Source of the DNA: Rhodospirillales bacterium
GTDB lineage: Bacteria > Pseudomonadota > Alphaproteobacteria > UBA8366 > Aestuariispiraceae
DNA: 33,052 nucleotides
Assembly: GCA_002696645.1 (NCBI GenBank)
Contig: NZSA01000032.1
Coordinates: 1-33,052, forward strand
Reading direction: 5' to 3'
Below the pieces are notes generated by a model, which was given only the letters and a program-made list of their open reading frames with translations, did not search any database and had not been told where the DNA came from. Within the stretch, counting starts at the first letter, position 1. Every line of letters starts with the position of its first letter. The position numbers and the translations under genes were made by a program. This document shows positions 1-7,892 of this stretch, piece by piece.

Positions 1-8
1 ATGGCCTT

Positions 9-536
9 TTACTCCTCAGCCAGGGCGGTGGGCGTAATCCCCTTGGCACGTTCTGCCATGCCCAGTACATCGTCCCAGCCATGCAGTTTCAGGCCTTGGG
101 GCAGGGACCCCGGCCATTCCATGGTGATCAGGGTCTTCAGGTCCGACCCTTCCGCTGCCTGCATGACGCGTTGCGACAGGGGGGCCAGGGAACAAATGGC
201 AAGGGTTGCGCCGGAATCCTGAATGATATGCCGGTGATTGCTGACCGTGTTTGTTGTATAGGCGGGAACAGCGACCGCCCCGATTGCCATTATGGCCAGA
301 TCCGTAATCATCCATTCGGGACGGTTTTCGGATACGATCAGGACCCGGTCGCCTGGTTTCACGCCCAATTGCTTCAGACCATAGGCGAATTTTGTTACCC
401 TCTCTGCGACCTGTTTCCAGGTGGAGGGACGCCATCGACCGTCAGATTTTGCCCACAGAAAGGGAGTGTCTTTAAATTTTGACGCGCGTTCGAAAAATAA
501 TGTTGGTAGGTTTGGTATGGACTCATACGCCAGCAT
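9..536 (-). pseudogene. Acyl-CoA synthetase (AMP-binding), N-terminal part ending in a premature stop
   Basis: The 175 readable residues match the start of FadD/FAA1-type long-chain acyl-CoA synthetases, which activate fatty acids with ATP and CoA. Visible marks are an N-terminal LPTLFFERASKFKDTPFLW segment, the GVKPGDRVLIVSENRPEW stretch near residues 58-75 and the AIGAVAVPAYTTNT stretch near 85-98. Full members have about 600 residues and carry the ATP-binding P-loop (TSGTTG) just after the point where this frame hits TAA (positions 9-11). The P-loop, adenylation core and C-terminal lid would therefore lie outside the window, in another frame or behind the stop. I cannot tell a nonsense or frameshift mutation from a sequence error. 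It is divergent from the peptidase gene at 674 with about 137 bases between them. Family assignment is firm; disrupted status is likely but unproven, since only 8 bases beyond the stop are visible. Confidence 0.7.
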
Positions 537-673
537 CGCCTTGCAATCCCCTGTTTTAGCGTTCCCTGTTTCAAGTGGGCTTATTCAATTGGGTCTGGGA
601 CGAATTATCATATCGCCTTGTTCAAACGACCCTACAGACATAGATACGGATGAAATCAAAGGAGACAAGCATC

Positions 674-2455
674 ATGCCAGATACGCATATTTCATCCGAC
701 TTGCCGGTTTGGGATTTAAGTGACCTTTATTCAGCGCCTGATTCCGGCGCGTTGAAACAGGACTTATCCGATGCCTTGAACCGGGCGCAAGCGTTTGAAA
801 CGCAATATTCCGGCGCTCTCAACAACTTATCGGGTGATGGACTGGCCCAGGCGGTGGTTGAGTTTGAGGCCATTGATGAAATCCTGTCCCGTATTCTCAG
901 CTATTCGCAATTGTTGCATGCAGGCGATGTCAGTGATCCGGAAATCGGCAAATTCTCTCAGACAATGCGGGAAAAGGCGACGGAGATTAACAGCCATCTG
1001 CTGTTTTTCACTCTGGAACTGAATAAGTTGGATGATGAAGGATTCGCTAAAAAGCTGTCCGAAAGCACGTCCCTGACCCGGTATAAGCCGTGGCTGGAGT
1101 CGGTTCGCCTCTATCGTCCCTATCAGTTATCAGATGAACTTGAACGTCTGTTATTGGATAAAAGCGTTGCTGGATCGGCAGCCTGGATGCGGTTGTTTGA
1201 CGAGACAATGGCCAGCCTGCGCTTCCCCTTTCGGGACCAATCACTGACCATGACGGAAATCCTGCACAAAATGCAGGACCGCGATAGCAAAACTCGAAAA
1301 GAGGCCAGCCAATCCATGGGCCGGGTGCTGTCGGAGAATATTTCCACCTTCTCGCTGATCACCAATACCCTGGCAAAAGATAAGGCGGTTGAAGATAAAT
1401 GGCGCGGCTTTGATCGCCCCATCTCTTCGCGCAATTTGTCTAACCATGTCGAAGACACGGTGGTGGATGCGCTGATTCAGGCGGTACGGGAGAAGTATCC
1501 AGACCTGTCCCATCGCTATTACCGGTTGAAGGCCAAATGGCTGGGCCAGGAAACGCTGGACTATTGGGACCGCATGGCCCCGCCGCCTGCCGATGATGAT
1601 CGCACCTTCTCCTGGGAGGATGCCAAACATATCGTGATGGAGGCCTATGGCAGTTTCTCGCCCGATATGGCCGGCGTGGGACAGAAGTTTTTTGATAATG
1701 CCTGGATTGATGTTCCCCCACGCCAGGGGAAATCGGGTGGGGCCTTTGCCCATCCGACTGTGCCCTCTGCGCATCCCTATCTGCTGTTGAATTTTCAAGG
1801 CAAGTCCCGCGATATCATGACCCTGGCCCATGAGCTTGGGCATGGTGTGCATCAGGTCCTGGCGGGCAAGCAGGGGCATCTTTTGGCCGACACGCCCCTG
1901 ACTCTGGCGGAAACGGCATCGGTATTTGGGGAAATGCTGACCTTCAAGAGCATGCTGGCAGCAACCAAGGATCCGATGGCCCGCCGTGCGGTTCTGGCCT
2001 CTAAAATTGAAGATATGATCAACACGGTCGTGCGCCAAATCGCATTTTGTGAGTTTGAACGCCTGGTTCATGACGAGCGGAAAGAAGGCGAGTTAACCGC
2101 AGAACGCTTGGGCGAATTGTGGATGCAAGTCACCCATGACAGTCTGGGCGATGTGTTCCGGTTCGATGAGCATTATCGGCACTATTGGGCCTATATCCCA
2201 CACTTTATCCACTCGCCCTTCTATGTGTACGCGTACGCCTTTGGGGATTGTCTGGTGAATGCGCTGTATGCAAAATATGAGGCAGAACCAGATGGCTTCC
2301 AGCAGAAATACATGGATATGCTGTCTGCCGGTGGAACACTGGGTCACAAGGAGCTTCTGGCGCCATTTGGTCTGGATGCCAGCGATCCCAATTTCTGGAA
2401 ACTGGGACTGAGTGTAATCGAAGGCTTCATCGACGAGCTTGAGGCGACGTTTTAG
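674..2455 (+). CDS. pepF: Oligoendopeptidase F, M3 family zinc metallopeptidase
   Basis: A cytoplasmic peptidase expected to cut short peptides released by proteolysis. The 593-residue length fits M3B oligoendopeptidase F proteins. The zinc site HELGH is at residues 386-390, followed by a downstream helix (LTLAETASVFGE) that supplies the third zinc ligand in this family. The N-terminal half is the helical M3 lid domain. I chose ATG 674 rather than the ATG at 650: an AGGAGA ribosome site at 659-664 sits about 9 bases ahead of it, and the 8 extra residues of the longer form are unsupported. No signal peptide is seen. It is followed after 24 bases by the CorA gene on the same strand, so the two may share a transcript, although no functional link between them is evident. 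Confidence 0.93.
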   Translation: MPDTHISSDLPVWDLSDLYSAPDSGALKQDLSDALNRAQAFETQYSGALNNLSGDGLAQAVVEFEAIDEILSRILSYSQLLHAGDVSDPEIGKFSQTMREKATEINSHLLFFTLELNKLDDEGFAKKLSESTSLTRYKPWLESVRLYRPYQLSDELERLLLDKSVAGSAAWMRLFDETMASLRFPFRDQSLTMTEILHKMQDRDSKTRKEASQSMGRVLSENISTFSLITNTLAKDKAVEDKWRGFDRPISSRNLSNHVEDTVVDALIQAVREKYPDLSHRYYRLKAKWLGQETLDYWDRMAPPPADDDRTFSWEDAKHIVMEAYGSFSPDMAGVGQKFFDNAWIDVPPRQGKSGGAFAHPTVPSAHPYLLLNFQGKSRDIMTLAHELGHGVHQVLAGKQGHLLADTPLTLAETASVFGEMLTFKSMLAATKDPMARRAVLASKIEDMINTVVRQIAFCEFERLVHDERKEGELTAERLGELWMQVTHDSLGDVFRFDEHYRHYWAYIPHFIHSPFYVYAYAFGDCLVNALYAKYEAEPDGFQQKYMDMLSAGGTLGHKELLAPFGLDASDPNFWKLGLSVIEGFIDELEATF

Positions 2456-2479
2456 GCTGTTCTTTGGGAGGGGGCGGGC

Positions 2480-3451
2480 ATGATCAAAGGGTATGTCAGC
2501 GAGAAGGGTCGATTAGTCAGTATCGACTCCCCAATGGATCACATGGACCAGGTGATCTGGTTTGATCTGTTGCACCCGACCCTGGATGAAGAGCTGATGC
2601 TGGGGCGTCGCCTGGGAATTACATTGCCAACGCGAGAGGATATGGAGGAAATCGAAATATCCTCTCGCCTGTATTTCGAGGACAATGCGGCTTTTATGAC
2701 CGCAACGCTTCCGTCTCAGGTGGAAGGCGATAATCCAATTCTGGCGCCAGTCACCTTTATCTTGTTGGACCATCGTCTCGTGACGGTGCGCTATCATGAG
2801 CCGCGCTCTTTCTTCACCTTCGCGATTCATGCCGAGAAAGCCGCCATGGGCTGCACATCGGGTGAGTCTGCCCTTATCGCGTTGCTGGAAGCGGTGGTGG
2901 ATCGCCTGGCCGATATTCTTGAACATGGCGCGCGCGATCTGGATAAAATTTCGCGTGATATCCTGCAACAGGATCGCCGCTCCCCTTTAAGAAGCAAGGA
3001 TTTCCAGCATTTGCTGCGAGAAATCGGACTGTCTGGTGATCTGACGTCGGATATTCGGGACTGTCTGGCGACGATGGAGCGGCTTGTGGGGTTTTTGGGA
3101 CATGCATTGGGGCAGCGAAAGGTCACGAAGGAGCTTAAGGAACGGGTTAAAACCTTATCCAGGGATATTCGTTCCCTGGCAGATTACTCAGGCTTTATGT
3201 CCCAGAAGATTACCTTCCTGTTGGATGCGACACTGGGGATGATTAATATAGAGCAGAATGGCATTATAAAGATTCTATCGGTGGCGTCCGTCGTGTTCCT
3301 GCCGCCAACTCTGATCGCCTCCTTCTATGGGATGAACTTCAAATATATGCCAGAGCTGGACTCACCCTTTGGCTATCCCATCGCCTTTGGCGCAATGGTG
3401 CTGTCGGCCATCCTGCCCTATCTTTTCTTCAAATATAAGAAATGGCTGTAA
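2480..3451 (+). CDS. corA: CorA-family magnesium/divalent metal ion transporter
   Basis: An inner-membrane pentameric channel for Mg2+ (in some members Co2+, Ni2+ or Zn2+). The 323 residues show the family layout: a long soluble N-terminal domain, a helical stalk around residues 140-265, then two C-terminal membrane segments. The signature GMN is at residues 284-286 at the end of the first membrane helix, followed by the periplasmic loop (NFKYMPELDSPFGYP), the second helix and a basic tail ending KYKKWL. A GGGAGGGGG ribosome site lies just ahead of ATG 2480. The loop after GMN is MPEL-rich, as in typical CorA. It follows pepF by 24 bases. Metal specificity cannot be read from the sequence. 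The stop faces a convergent oxidoreductase gene with about 93 bases between. Confidence 0.93.
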   Translation: MIKGYVSEKGRLVSIDSPMDHMDQVIWFDLLHPTLDEELMLGRRLGITLPTREDMEEIEISSRLYFEDNAAFMTATLPSQVEGDNPILAPVTFILLDHRLVTVRYHEPRSFFTFAIHAEKAAMGCTSGESALIALLEAVVDRLADILEHGARDLDKISRDILQQDRRSPLRSKDFQHLLREIGLSGDLTSDIRDCLATMERLVGFLGHALGQRKVTKELKERVKTLSRDIRSLADYSGFMSQKITFLLDATLGMINIEQNGIIKILSVASVVFLPPTLIASFYGMNFKYMPELDSPFGYPIAFGAMVLSAILPYLFFKYKKWL

Positions 3452-3544
3452 CCCGATATTCCAATCCCATGCGATAGAATAAGACGGGGATGGTTTATGA
3501 GCGGCCCGTTTTCTGGAATGATCGTTCTATAAATTTTATCCGTA

Positions 3545-4555
3545 TCAATCCACCTCCATCATGATCTTGCCGATATGGCTGGAGGTTTCCATCAGCCTGT
3601 GGGCCTCAGCGGCGTCTTTCAGGGGGAAAGTCTTGTGGATCACAGGGGCCACTTTACCGGAATCCAACAGGGGCCAAACATCCCGGGCCAGATTTTCGGC
3701 AATCGTGGTCTTTTCAGCAATGGTTTGGGGCCGCAATGTCGCCCCCAGAACGGTCAGGCGGTTCATCAGGATTTTGGAGAAATCAACCTCCGCCTTTGGT
3801 CCTTTCAGGAAGGCGATGAAATTGTATCGCCCGTCGCGTCGCAGCAGTTTCAGGCCGGGATTGATATAGGGGCCGCCCACCATATCCAAAATGACATCCA
3901 GGCCGGGGCCGCCGGTCATATCCTTGGTCCAGGCGGCGGCCTGTTCGGCCCAATCACCTTCTTTGTAATTGATCGCCAGATCGGCCCCCAGTTCCAGGCA
4001 GGTCTGGCATTTCTCATTGCTGCCTGCAGTGATCGCAACCTGGGCACCATAGGCCTTGGCCAATTGAATGGCGGTCGTGCCGATCCCGCTGGACCCGCCG
4101 TGCACCAACAGGCGTTCGCCCGCGGTCAGTTTGGCGCGCATGAAGATGTTGTAATAGACGGTGAAGAAGGTTTCCGGCAGGGCGGCGGCGCGGATCATAT
4201 CATAGCCCTGGGGTAAACGCAGGCAATGCCCGGCGGGCACACGGCAATATTGCGCATAGCCGCCACCGGGTGTCAGGGCACAGATTTCGTCGCCAATGCT
4301 CCAGGCCGTGACGCCCTCACCCAAGGCCACGATCTCTCCGGCGATTTCCAGGCCGGGCAGAGGGGACGCATCGGGCGGCGGCGGGTATGCGCCCGGCCGC
4401 TGGGACACATCTGGACGGTTCACCCCCGCCGCACGCACTCTTATCAGAACTTCTCCGGCGCGCGGTTGTGGCGTTTCAACTTCCGCCAGTTTCAGAACCT
4501 CTGGCCCGCCATGGGTGGTGATTTCGACAGCCTGCATATGGGCGGGAAGGGACAT
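3545..4555 (-). CDS. NAD(P)H quinone oxidoreductase, PIG3-type zinc-independent MDR
   Basis: A medium-chain dehydrogenase/reductase of the PIG3/QOR subgroup that reduces quinones or similar carbonyls with NADPH. The N-terminal GroES-like domain (from MQAVEITTHGGPEVLKL) leads to a Rossmann domain with the nucleotide loop VHGGSSGIGTTAIQLAKAYG. The cysteine and histidine zinc ligands of alcohol dehydrogenases are absent, as expected for this subgroup. A longer in-frame ATG exists up to 4768, but ATG 4555 is preferred: it has an AAGGAG site 5 bases upstream (4561-4566), gives the usual length of 336 residues, and avoids running across the divergent gene at 4642. That leaves about 86 bases of shared upstream DNA for two opposed promoters. 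The physiological substrate is not known. Confidence 0.9.
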   Translation of the reverse strand: MSLPAHMQAVEITTHGGPEVLKLAEVETPQPRAGEVLIRVRAAGVNRPDVSQRPGAYPPPPDASPLPGLEIAGEIVALGEGVTAWSIGDEICALTPGGGYAQYCRVPAGHCLRLPQGYDMIRAAALPETFFTVYYNIFMRAKLTAGERLLVHGGSSGIGTTAIQLAKAYGAQVAITAGSNEKCQTCLELGADLAINYKEGDWAEQAAAWTKDMTGGPGLDVILDMVGGPYINPGLKLLRRDGRYNFIAFLKGPKAEVDFSKILMNRLTVLGATLRPQTIAEKTTIAENLARDVWPLLDSGKVAPVIHKTFPLKDAAEAHRLMETSSHIGKIMMEVD

Positions 4556-4641
4556 GAGAACTCCTTTCGGGGGGTTGCTGTGGACGCGTGTGACCGCAAT
4601 ACTGACAGTCGTCGTAAGACGCTGCAAGGGAGCCTGTAAAG

Positions 4642-4824
4642 ATGTTTGACGAAGAAGAGAAACCAAAGCCCAAAGGCATCCAACCCCTGGACCTGGATAT
4701 GATGAGTATCGAGGCTTTGGGGGATTACATCGCTGAACTGGAAACGGAAATTGCGCGGGTGCGGACAAAAATTGATGCGAAGAAGTCAGCCCGCGGCGCT
4801 GCGGAAAGCTTCTTTAAATCTTAA
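4642..4824 (+). CDS. DUF1192 family small protein
   Basis: A 60-residue protein matching DUF1192, a short conserved family found mostly in Alphaproteobacteria and without a known function. Recognisable parts are the acidic start (MFDEEEKPKPK), the middle PLDLDMMSIEALGDYIAELE and a short coiled-coil-like helix rich in E, R and K up to the end (AAESFFKS). An AAGGGA ribosome site lies about 10 bases upstream of ATG 4642. It is divergently arranged with the quinone oxidoreductase gene, and pairing of these two families in this orientation is plausible but not something I can prove. No membrane segment or signal peptide is seen. Confidence 0.85.
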   Translation: MFDEEEKPKPKGIQPLDLDMMSIEALGDYIAELETEIARVRTKIDAKKSARGAAESFFKS

Positions 4825-4832
4825 GAGGTGTG

Positions 4833-4942
4833 AAACCGCCAAGGACGCAAAGGAGGCGCTAAGGGCGCGGAGATAATGAGTTTGGCTTTAGAGAAACCCC
4901 TTGGCGTGCTTCGCGTGAACTTTGCGCCCTTTGCGGTTAAAC
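4833..4942. repeat. Imperfect inverted repeat built of CGC(A/C)AAGG-type units
   Basis: Between the DUF1192 stop and the next gene lies an inverted repeat. The left arm begins AACCGCCAAGGACGCAAAGG (from 4835). The right arm read on the opposite strand begins AACCGCAAAGGGCGCAAAG (from about 4939 downward). Both arms continue with further spaced CGC-AAG units. The arms are separated by an AT-richer centre around 4872-4893. It has no coding frame. It resembles the scattered CGCAAAG-type intergenic repeats seen in many bacterial genomes, whose function is unsettled. In RNA it could form a long stem and might act as a transcript-end or stability element after 4824. Confidence 0.65.
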
Positions 4943-4994
4943 CTTTTGGAAAGCGTTAAAATTCACCGCCAATGATGCGTAAAGAGAGGCCTTC

Positions 4995-6002
4995 ATGACC
5001 ACTAACAACAAGACCTGGATTCTGGATCACCACCCGGACGGCATGCCCACGCTGGACACGTTCCGAATGGAGACAAACGACATCCCCAGAGCAGCAGAGG
5101 GTGAAGTTTTGGGCAAGGCGCGCTGGCTGTCGGTGGACCCCTATATGCGCGGGCGTATTTCTGCCCAGGCGAATTACGCAGGGGGTGTCGCCATTGGGGA
5201 GGCAATGCATGGCGCTGCCGTTGCCGAAGTGGTGGAAAGCAATCACCCCGATTGGAAGCCCGGCGATCTGTTCGAAACCATCAAATTCGGCTGGCGGGAA
5301 TATGCCGCCGTCCCTGGCGATGGCTTGACCCGCGTTGATCCGTCCCTGGGGCCCGAACATGCCTATCTCAGTTACCTCGGTATGCCAGGCGTGACCGCAT
5401 TGATTGCCCTGGATTTGATCGGGGATGTGAAACCCGGAGAGACGGTTCTGGTCTCTGCGGCATCCGGCGCGGTGGGGCAGGTCGTCGGCCAGATTGCGAA
5501 GATCCGGGGCGCGCGCGCCATCGCCGTTGCCAGCAGTCAGGAAAAGCTGGACTGGTGCGCTAAGCTGGGTTTTGACGCCGGCATCAACTATCGCACAGAG
5601 GATGACTTGGCCGCCGCAATAAAACAGGCCTGCCCCAAAGGGGTGGATGTCTTTTTCGACAATACAGCGGGGCCGATCCACGATGCGGTAATGAACAATC
5701 TGGCCCAGAACGCGCGGATCATTATCTGTGGTACCATCAGCCTGGCCGGTCAGTTCGAACAGCCGGATATGGGCGAGCGGTTCCTGCGCAAAATACTGGT
5801 CGCCCGTGCCCGGATGGAGGGTTTCCTGATCTTCGACCATCTGGACAAATTCGACGCGGCCCGCGAACAATTGGCGGCATGGGAGAAGGCGGGCAAGCTG
5901 ACCTTCAAGACCGATATCCGGGATGGCATAGACGCCATGCCCCAGGCCTTCCTGAACCTCCTGACATCCCAGAATTTTGGCAAACAGGTGGTGCGGATTT
6001 AG
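4995..6002 (+). CDS. NADP-dependent oxidoreductase, CurA/YfmJ/PTGR-type MDR
   Basis: A 335-residue member of the medium-chain reductase branch that includes E. coli CurA, B. subtilis YfmJ and mammalian prostaglandin reductase 1. These enzymes saturate the double bond of alpha,beta-unsaturated carbonyls with NADPH. Visible marks are the N-terminal WLSVDPYMRGRI segment (about residues 45-56), the nucleotide loop VLVSAASGAVGQVVGQIAK (about 150-168), and the Y-N-T-A-type core DVFFDNTAGPIHDAV. No zinc ligands are present. A GAGAGG ribosome site at 4984-4989 is 5 bases ahead of the ATG. The natural substrate is unknown; detoxification of reactive aldehydes or quinones is the usual suggestion for the family. 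It is alone in its orientation between a repeat and a secreted-protein gene. Confidence 0.92.
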   Translation: MTTNNKTWILDHHPDGMPTLDTFRMETNDIPRAAEGEVLGKARWLSVDPYMRGRISAQANYAGGVAIGEAMHGAAVAEVVESNHPDWKPGDLFETIKFGWREYAAVPGDGLTRVDPSLGPEHAYLSYLGMPGVTALIALDLIGDVKPGETVLVSAASGAVGQVVGQIAKIRGARAIAVASSQEKLDWCAKLGFDAGINYRTEDDLAAAIKQACPKGVDVFFDNTAGPIHDAVMNNLAQNARIIICGTISLAGQFEQPDMGERFLRKILVARARMEGFLIFDHLDKFDAAREQLAAWEKAGKLTFKTDIRDGIDAMPQAFLNLLTSQNFGKQVVRI

Positions 6003-6118
6003 GGAGTGAAAGCCGATCCAACGTAACGAATTTCATCTTTCTCCAACCAACGAAACTGTTGTGAAAACGCCACAAGAACACATACTATGGTTGTGGTGGT
6101 GCTTGAGGGGTGGATGTG

Positions 6119-7141
6119 ATGGATATGAGGGGTTTAAATAGATTTATCGCCTTGGGTGCTTTCCTTTTGAGCACGATCGCGACCCCGATCTTGGCGGATG
6201 AAATGCCGCGTCTTCCAGAACAGTCGGAATACACGAAATTCATTGCTGGTACCACCGAAGATGCCATTGCGCTGCAAAAGGCCTATTGGGGGGATTGCGG
6301 TCCCTTGCTGGAAGCTATCCCCGAAGATTCGCTGTCTGCGACAATGGAGCCGAAGAAGCGGCGGTTGGCGATTGAGTTGCTGGAGCGGGGGCTGTGCCTG
6401 CCCTATGACCCAGAACTCTCTCTCCGATTGATTGAAGCGGGTCACGATCAGAAGGATCCGCGCGCAACCCTGTTGTTGGGGTGGCGATATTGGTATGGCT
6501 ATGGCGTTGACGCTGATATTGAACGGGCCAAAGCCCTGATTGATGAGGCAATGCTGGCCTTCACGCCCTACCAAACCAGTGTGACCACGGCATGGACGCA
6601 GTTTCTGAACGGCCGCCAAGTACCAGACTATGTGCGCGAGTGGGATGGTTGGTTTGCCCGGCAGGTTGATACAGAAGAGAAGAAAGTCCTGTTTGCATAC
6701 CATTTGCTGGACGGGGCTTTGATCCTGCCAGACGGTCGCTTGCTGGGGTCCCGACCAAAGATTGCGTCAAAATGGTTTTCAGTGTTATCGGTCAAAAATT
6801 ATGAGATACAGTATCGATATGGAATTTTGCTATACGCTGGGCGTTTTGGGGAAGAGGCGCGCAGGGATGCCGATTATATGCTTATGCGGCCAGCAAGATG
6901 CCACTTTCTGCCAGCAGTCATGACCATGGCTGAAATCAGTTTTAAAGAAGGCCTAGACGGCGTTCCTGGTGGATGGGAAAACGCTTATATTTGGTACAGG
7001 GTCGCAGAGGCATTGGGGATCGATGTAGAGAGCCAGTTAAGGACAGCGAAAATGAATCTATCCCCTTTGGATCTGTACGGGAATGACCTCCATCTAGAAA
7101 ACAGAATTGATATTTGGATGGACAAAGGCTCTAGCTGTTGA
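6119..7141 (+). CDS. Secreted protein with a Sel1-like repeat, function unknown
   Basis: A 340-residue protein with a Sec-type signal peptide: a basic start (MDMRGLNRF), a hydrophobic core to about residue 22 and a likely cut after PILA (26/27). A Sel1-like helical repeat is visible around residues 113-146 (ATLLLGWRYWYGYGVDAD...AKALIDEAM), a fold used for protein contacts. The rest has no domain that I recognise. A GTG start at 6110 is possible, but ATG 6119 has GAGGGG (6105-6110) 8 bases upstream. Cysteines near 60, 92 and the final residue could form disulfides in the periplasm. It converges on the toxin/immunity locus. Sel1 proteins often accompany secretion or stress systems, but any link to its neighbour is guesswork. 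Confidence 0.75.
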   Translation: MDMRGLNRFIALGAFLLSTIATPILADEMPRLPEQSEYTKFIAGTTEDAIALQKAYWGDCGPLLEAIPEDSLSATMEPKKRRLAIELLERGLCLPYDPELSLRLIEAGHDQKDPRATLLLGWRYWYGYGVDADIERAKALIDEAMLAFTPYQTSVTTAWTQFLNGRQVPDYVREWDGWFARQVDTEEKKVLFAYHLLDGALILPDGRLLGSRPKIASKWFSVLSVKNYEIQYRYGILLYAGRFGEEARRDADYMLMRPARCHFLPAVMTMAEISFKEGLDGVPGGWENAYIWYRVAEALGIDVESQLRTAKMNLSPLDLYGNDLHLENRIDIWMDKGSSC

Positions 7142-7301
7142 ACACTTTAGTGAATTAACCGGAAATTATCGCTGGTTTTACTGGTATCAACAATTTCATC
7201 ATCTTTATGCACGAGCACCCAAAGTCCCTGTTTTGGGTATGAAAAATACTGTTTGCTGGTATCATGATTTCCCGATTCTGGCTGATGCCCGCTATTTCAT
7301 C

Positions 7302-7583
7302 TTAGCTATTATAGAACGCAGCATGGAGCAGACGCGCGACCCATCGCCAGTCGGGCTGTTCGGGCGCACCTGAACCGTACCCAACGTTACGCGCCCAACT
7401 GTCTAAGGCGCGGGTCACTCCCTCCATTCCCTCCAGATAATCAATGACGCCCTGCTCTTCAAAAAGGCCGCGGTTATAAGCATCTAACAGCTTATTAATA
7501 CAATCCGCCAAATCTTCATGTGAAGTAACCAACTCAGCATCCCTTGCGATTTTTTGATTAGGGGTCGCATCTGTGTTGCTCAT
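7302..7583 (-). CDS. Small acidic protein, second copy of the presumed toxin immunity protein
   Basis: A 93-residue protein of no family that I can name. Its last 74 residues align without gaps to the protein encoded at 7893-8177 (47 identical by hand count), sharing FEEQ-V-DYL, SWARNVGYG and the block APEQPDWRW-ARLL-AAF near the C-terminus. An AAAGGAG site lies 6 bases ahead of ATG 7583. It sits directly behind the remnant of a toxin tail that ends at 7600, mirroring the toxin-immunity order upstream. That arrangement is the usual mark of an orphan immunity gene, which would protect against a related toxin variant. The cytoplasmic location (no signal peptide) fits an immunity protein for a toxin acting inside cells. 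The role is inferred from context only. Confidence 0.75.
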   Translation of the reverse strand: MSNTDATPNQKIARDAELVTSHEDLADCINKLLDAYNRGLFEEQGVIDYLEGMEGVTRALDSWARNVGYGSGAPEQPDWRWVARLLHAAFYNS

Positions 7584-7599
7584 AAGATGCTCCTTTCTA

Positions 7600-7752
7600 T
7601 TAATAATCTAAAGGGTCGTTTGCCCTGATCCGAATATTCATACCGTGATTTTTTGTTCGTGTTTTCCAACGATTGTCCTCTACCTCCGCTGCAGTTGCCT
7701 TTCGGTATCGTAGGTCTTTTCCAGCTTCTCGGGCGGCGATGAGCCAGGGCCT
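7600..7752 (-). pseudogene. Remnant C-terminal tail of a second ParB-like toxin
   Basis: Read on the minus strand from about 7743, the frame gives LIAAREAG-D-RYRKAT--EV, matching 17 of 21 residues of the end of the ParB-like domain in the intact toxin. It continues for 26 more residues, ending NDPLDY and TAA at 7602-7600. The upstream part is lost: four codons before the match there is a TGA (7755-7753), and no start codon or ribosome site belongs to it. At DNA level 7697-7740 matches 8297-8340 at 41 of 44 bases. The tail after the shared part differs from that of the intact toxin, so this is the tip of a diverged homologue and not a recent copy. It lies 16 bases before the second immunity gene. 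Confidence 0.8.
7697..7740. repeat. Direct repeat, copy 1 (second copy 8297-8340)
   Basis: These 44 bases match 8297-8340 with three mismatches, exactly 600 bases apart. The shared segment encodes the IAAREAG-D-RYRKA part of the toxin domain in both places. It is long enough to serve as a site for homologous exchange, which would replace the active toxin tail and its immunity gene by the downstream pair. Confidence 0.8.
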
Positions 7753-7892
7753 TCATTTATGAAACCGCCAATTTATTCTAATGTGGAGAGAGGCGCGCTA
7801 GAATGAATTGCCCGAAGTCTCTATTTTGAATAAAATATATCTTCTTCAGGTTTTATCATTTCTCAATTTTTCGCAGTACCTATCGGCTCACC
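7753..7892. other. AT-rich spacer without a gene, between immunity gene 1 and the toxin remnant
   Basis: With the remnant this makes up the roughly 309-base gap between the two immunity genes. The sequence is markedly richer in A and T than its surroundings, has stops in all frames that I checked, and shows no recognisable promoter, repeat or insertion sequence end. It probably marks the site where the rest of the displaced toxin was deleted. Confidence 0.5.

Noticed and set aside
1241-2071. 276-residue open frame on the minus strand
   Set aside because: Mirror of pepF; no recognisable motif.
4956-5870. 304-residue open frame on the minus strand
   Set aside because: Mirror of the reductase gene at 4995-6002; composition is that of an antisense frame.
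7107-7373. 88-residue frame on the plus strand between the Sel1-like gene and the second immunity gene
   Set aside because: No ribosome site; it runs over the end of the well-supported immunity gene on the other strand.
7584-7892. Insertion sequence between the two immunity genes
   Set aside because: No transposase fragment and no terminal inverted repeats; the part that is recognisable is a toxin tail.
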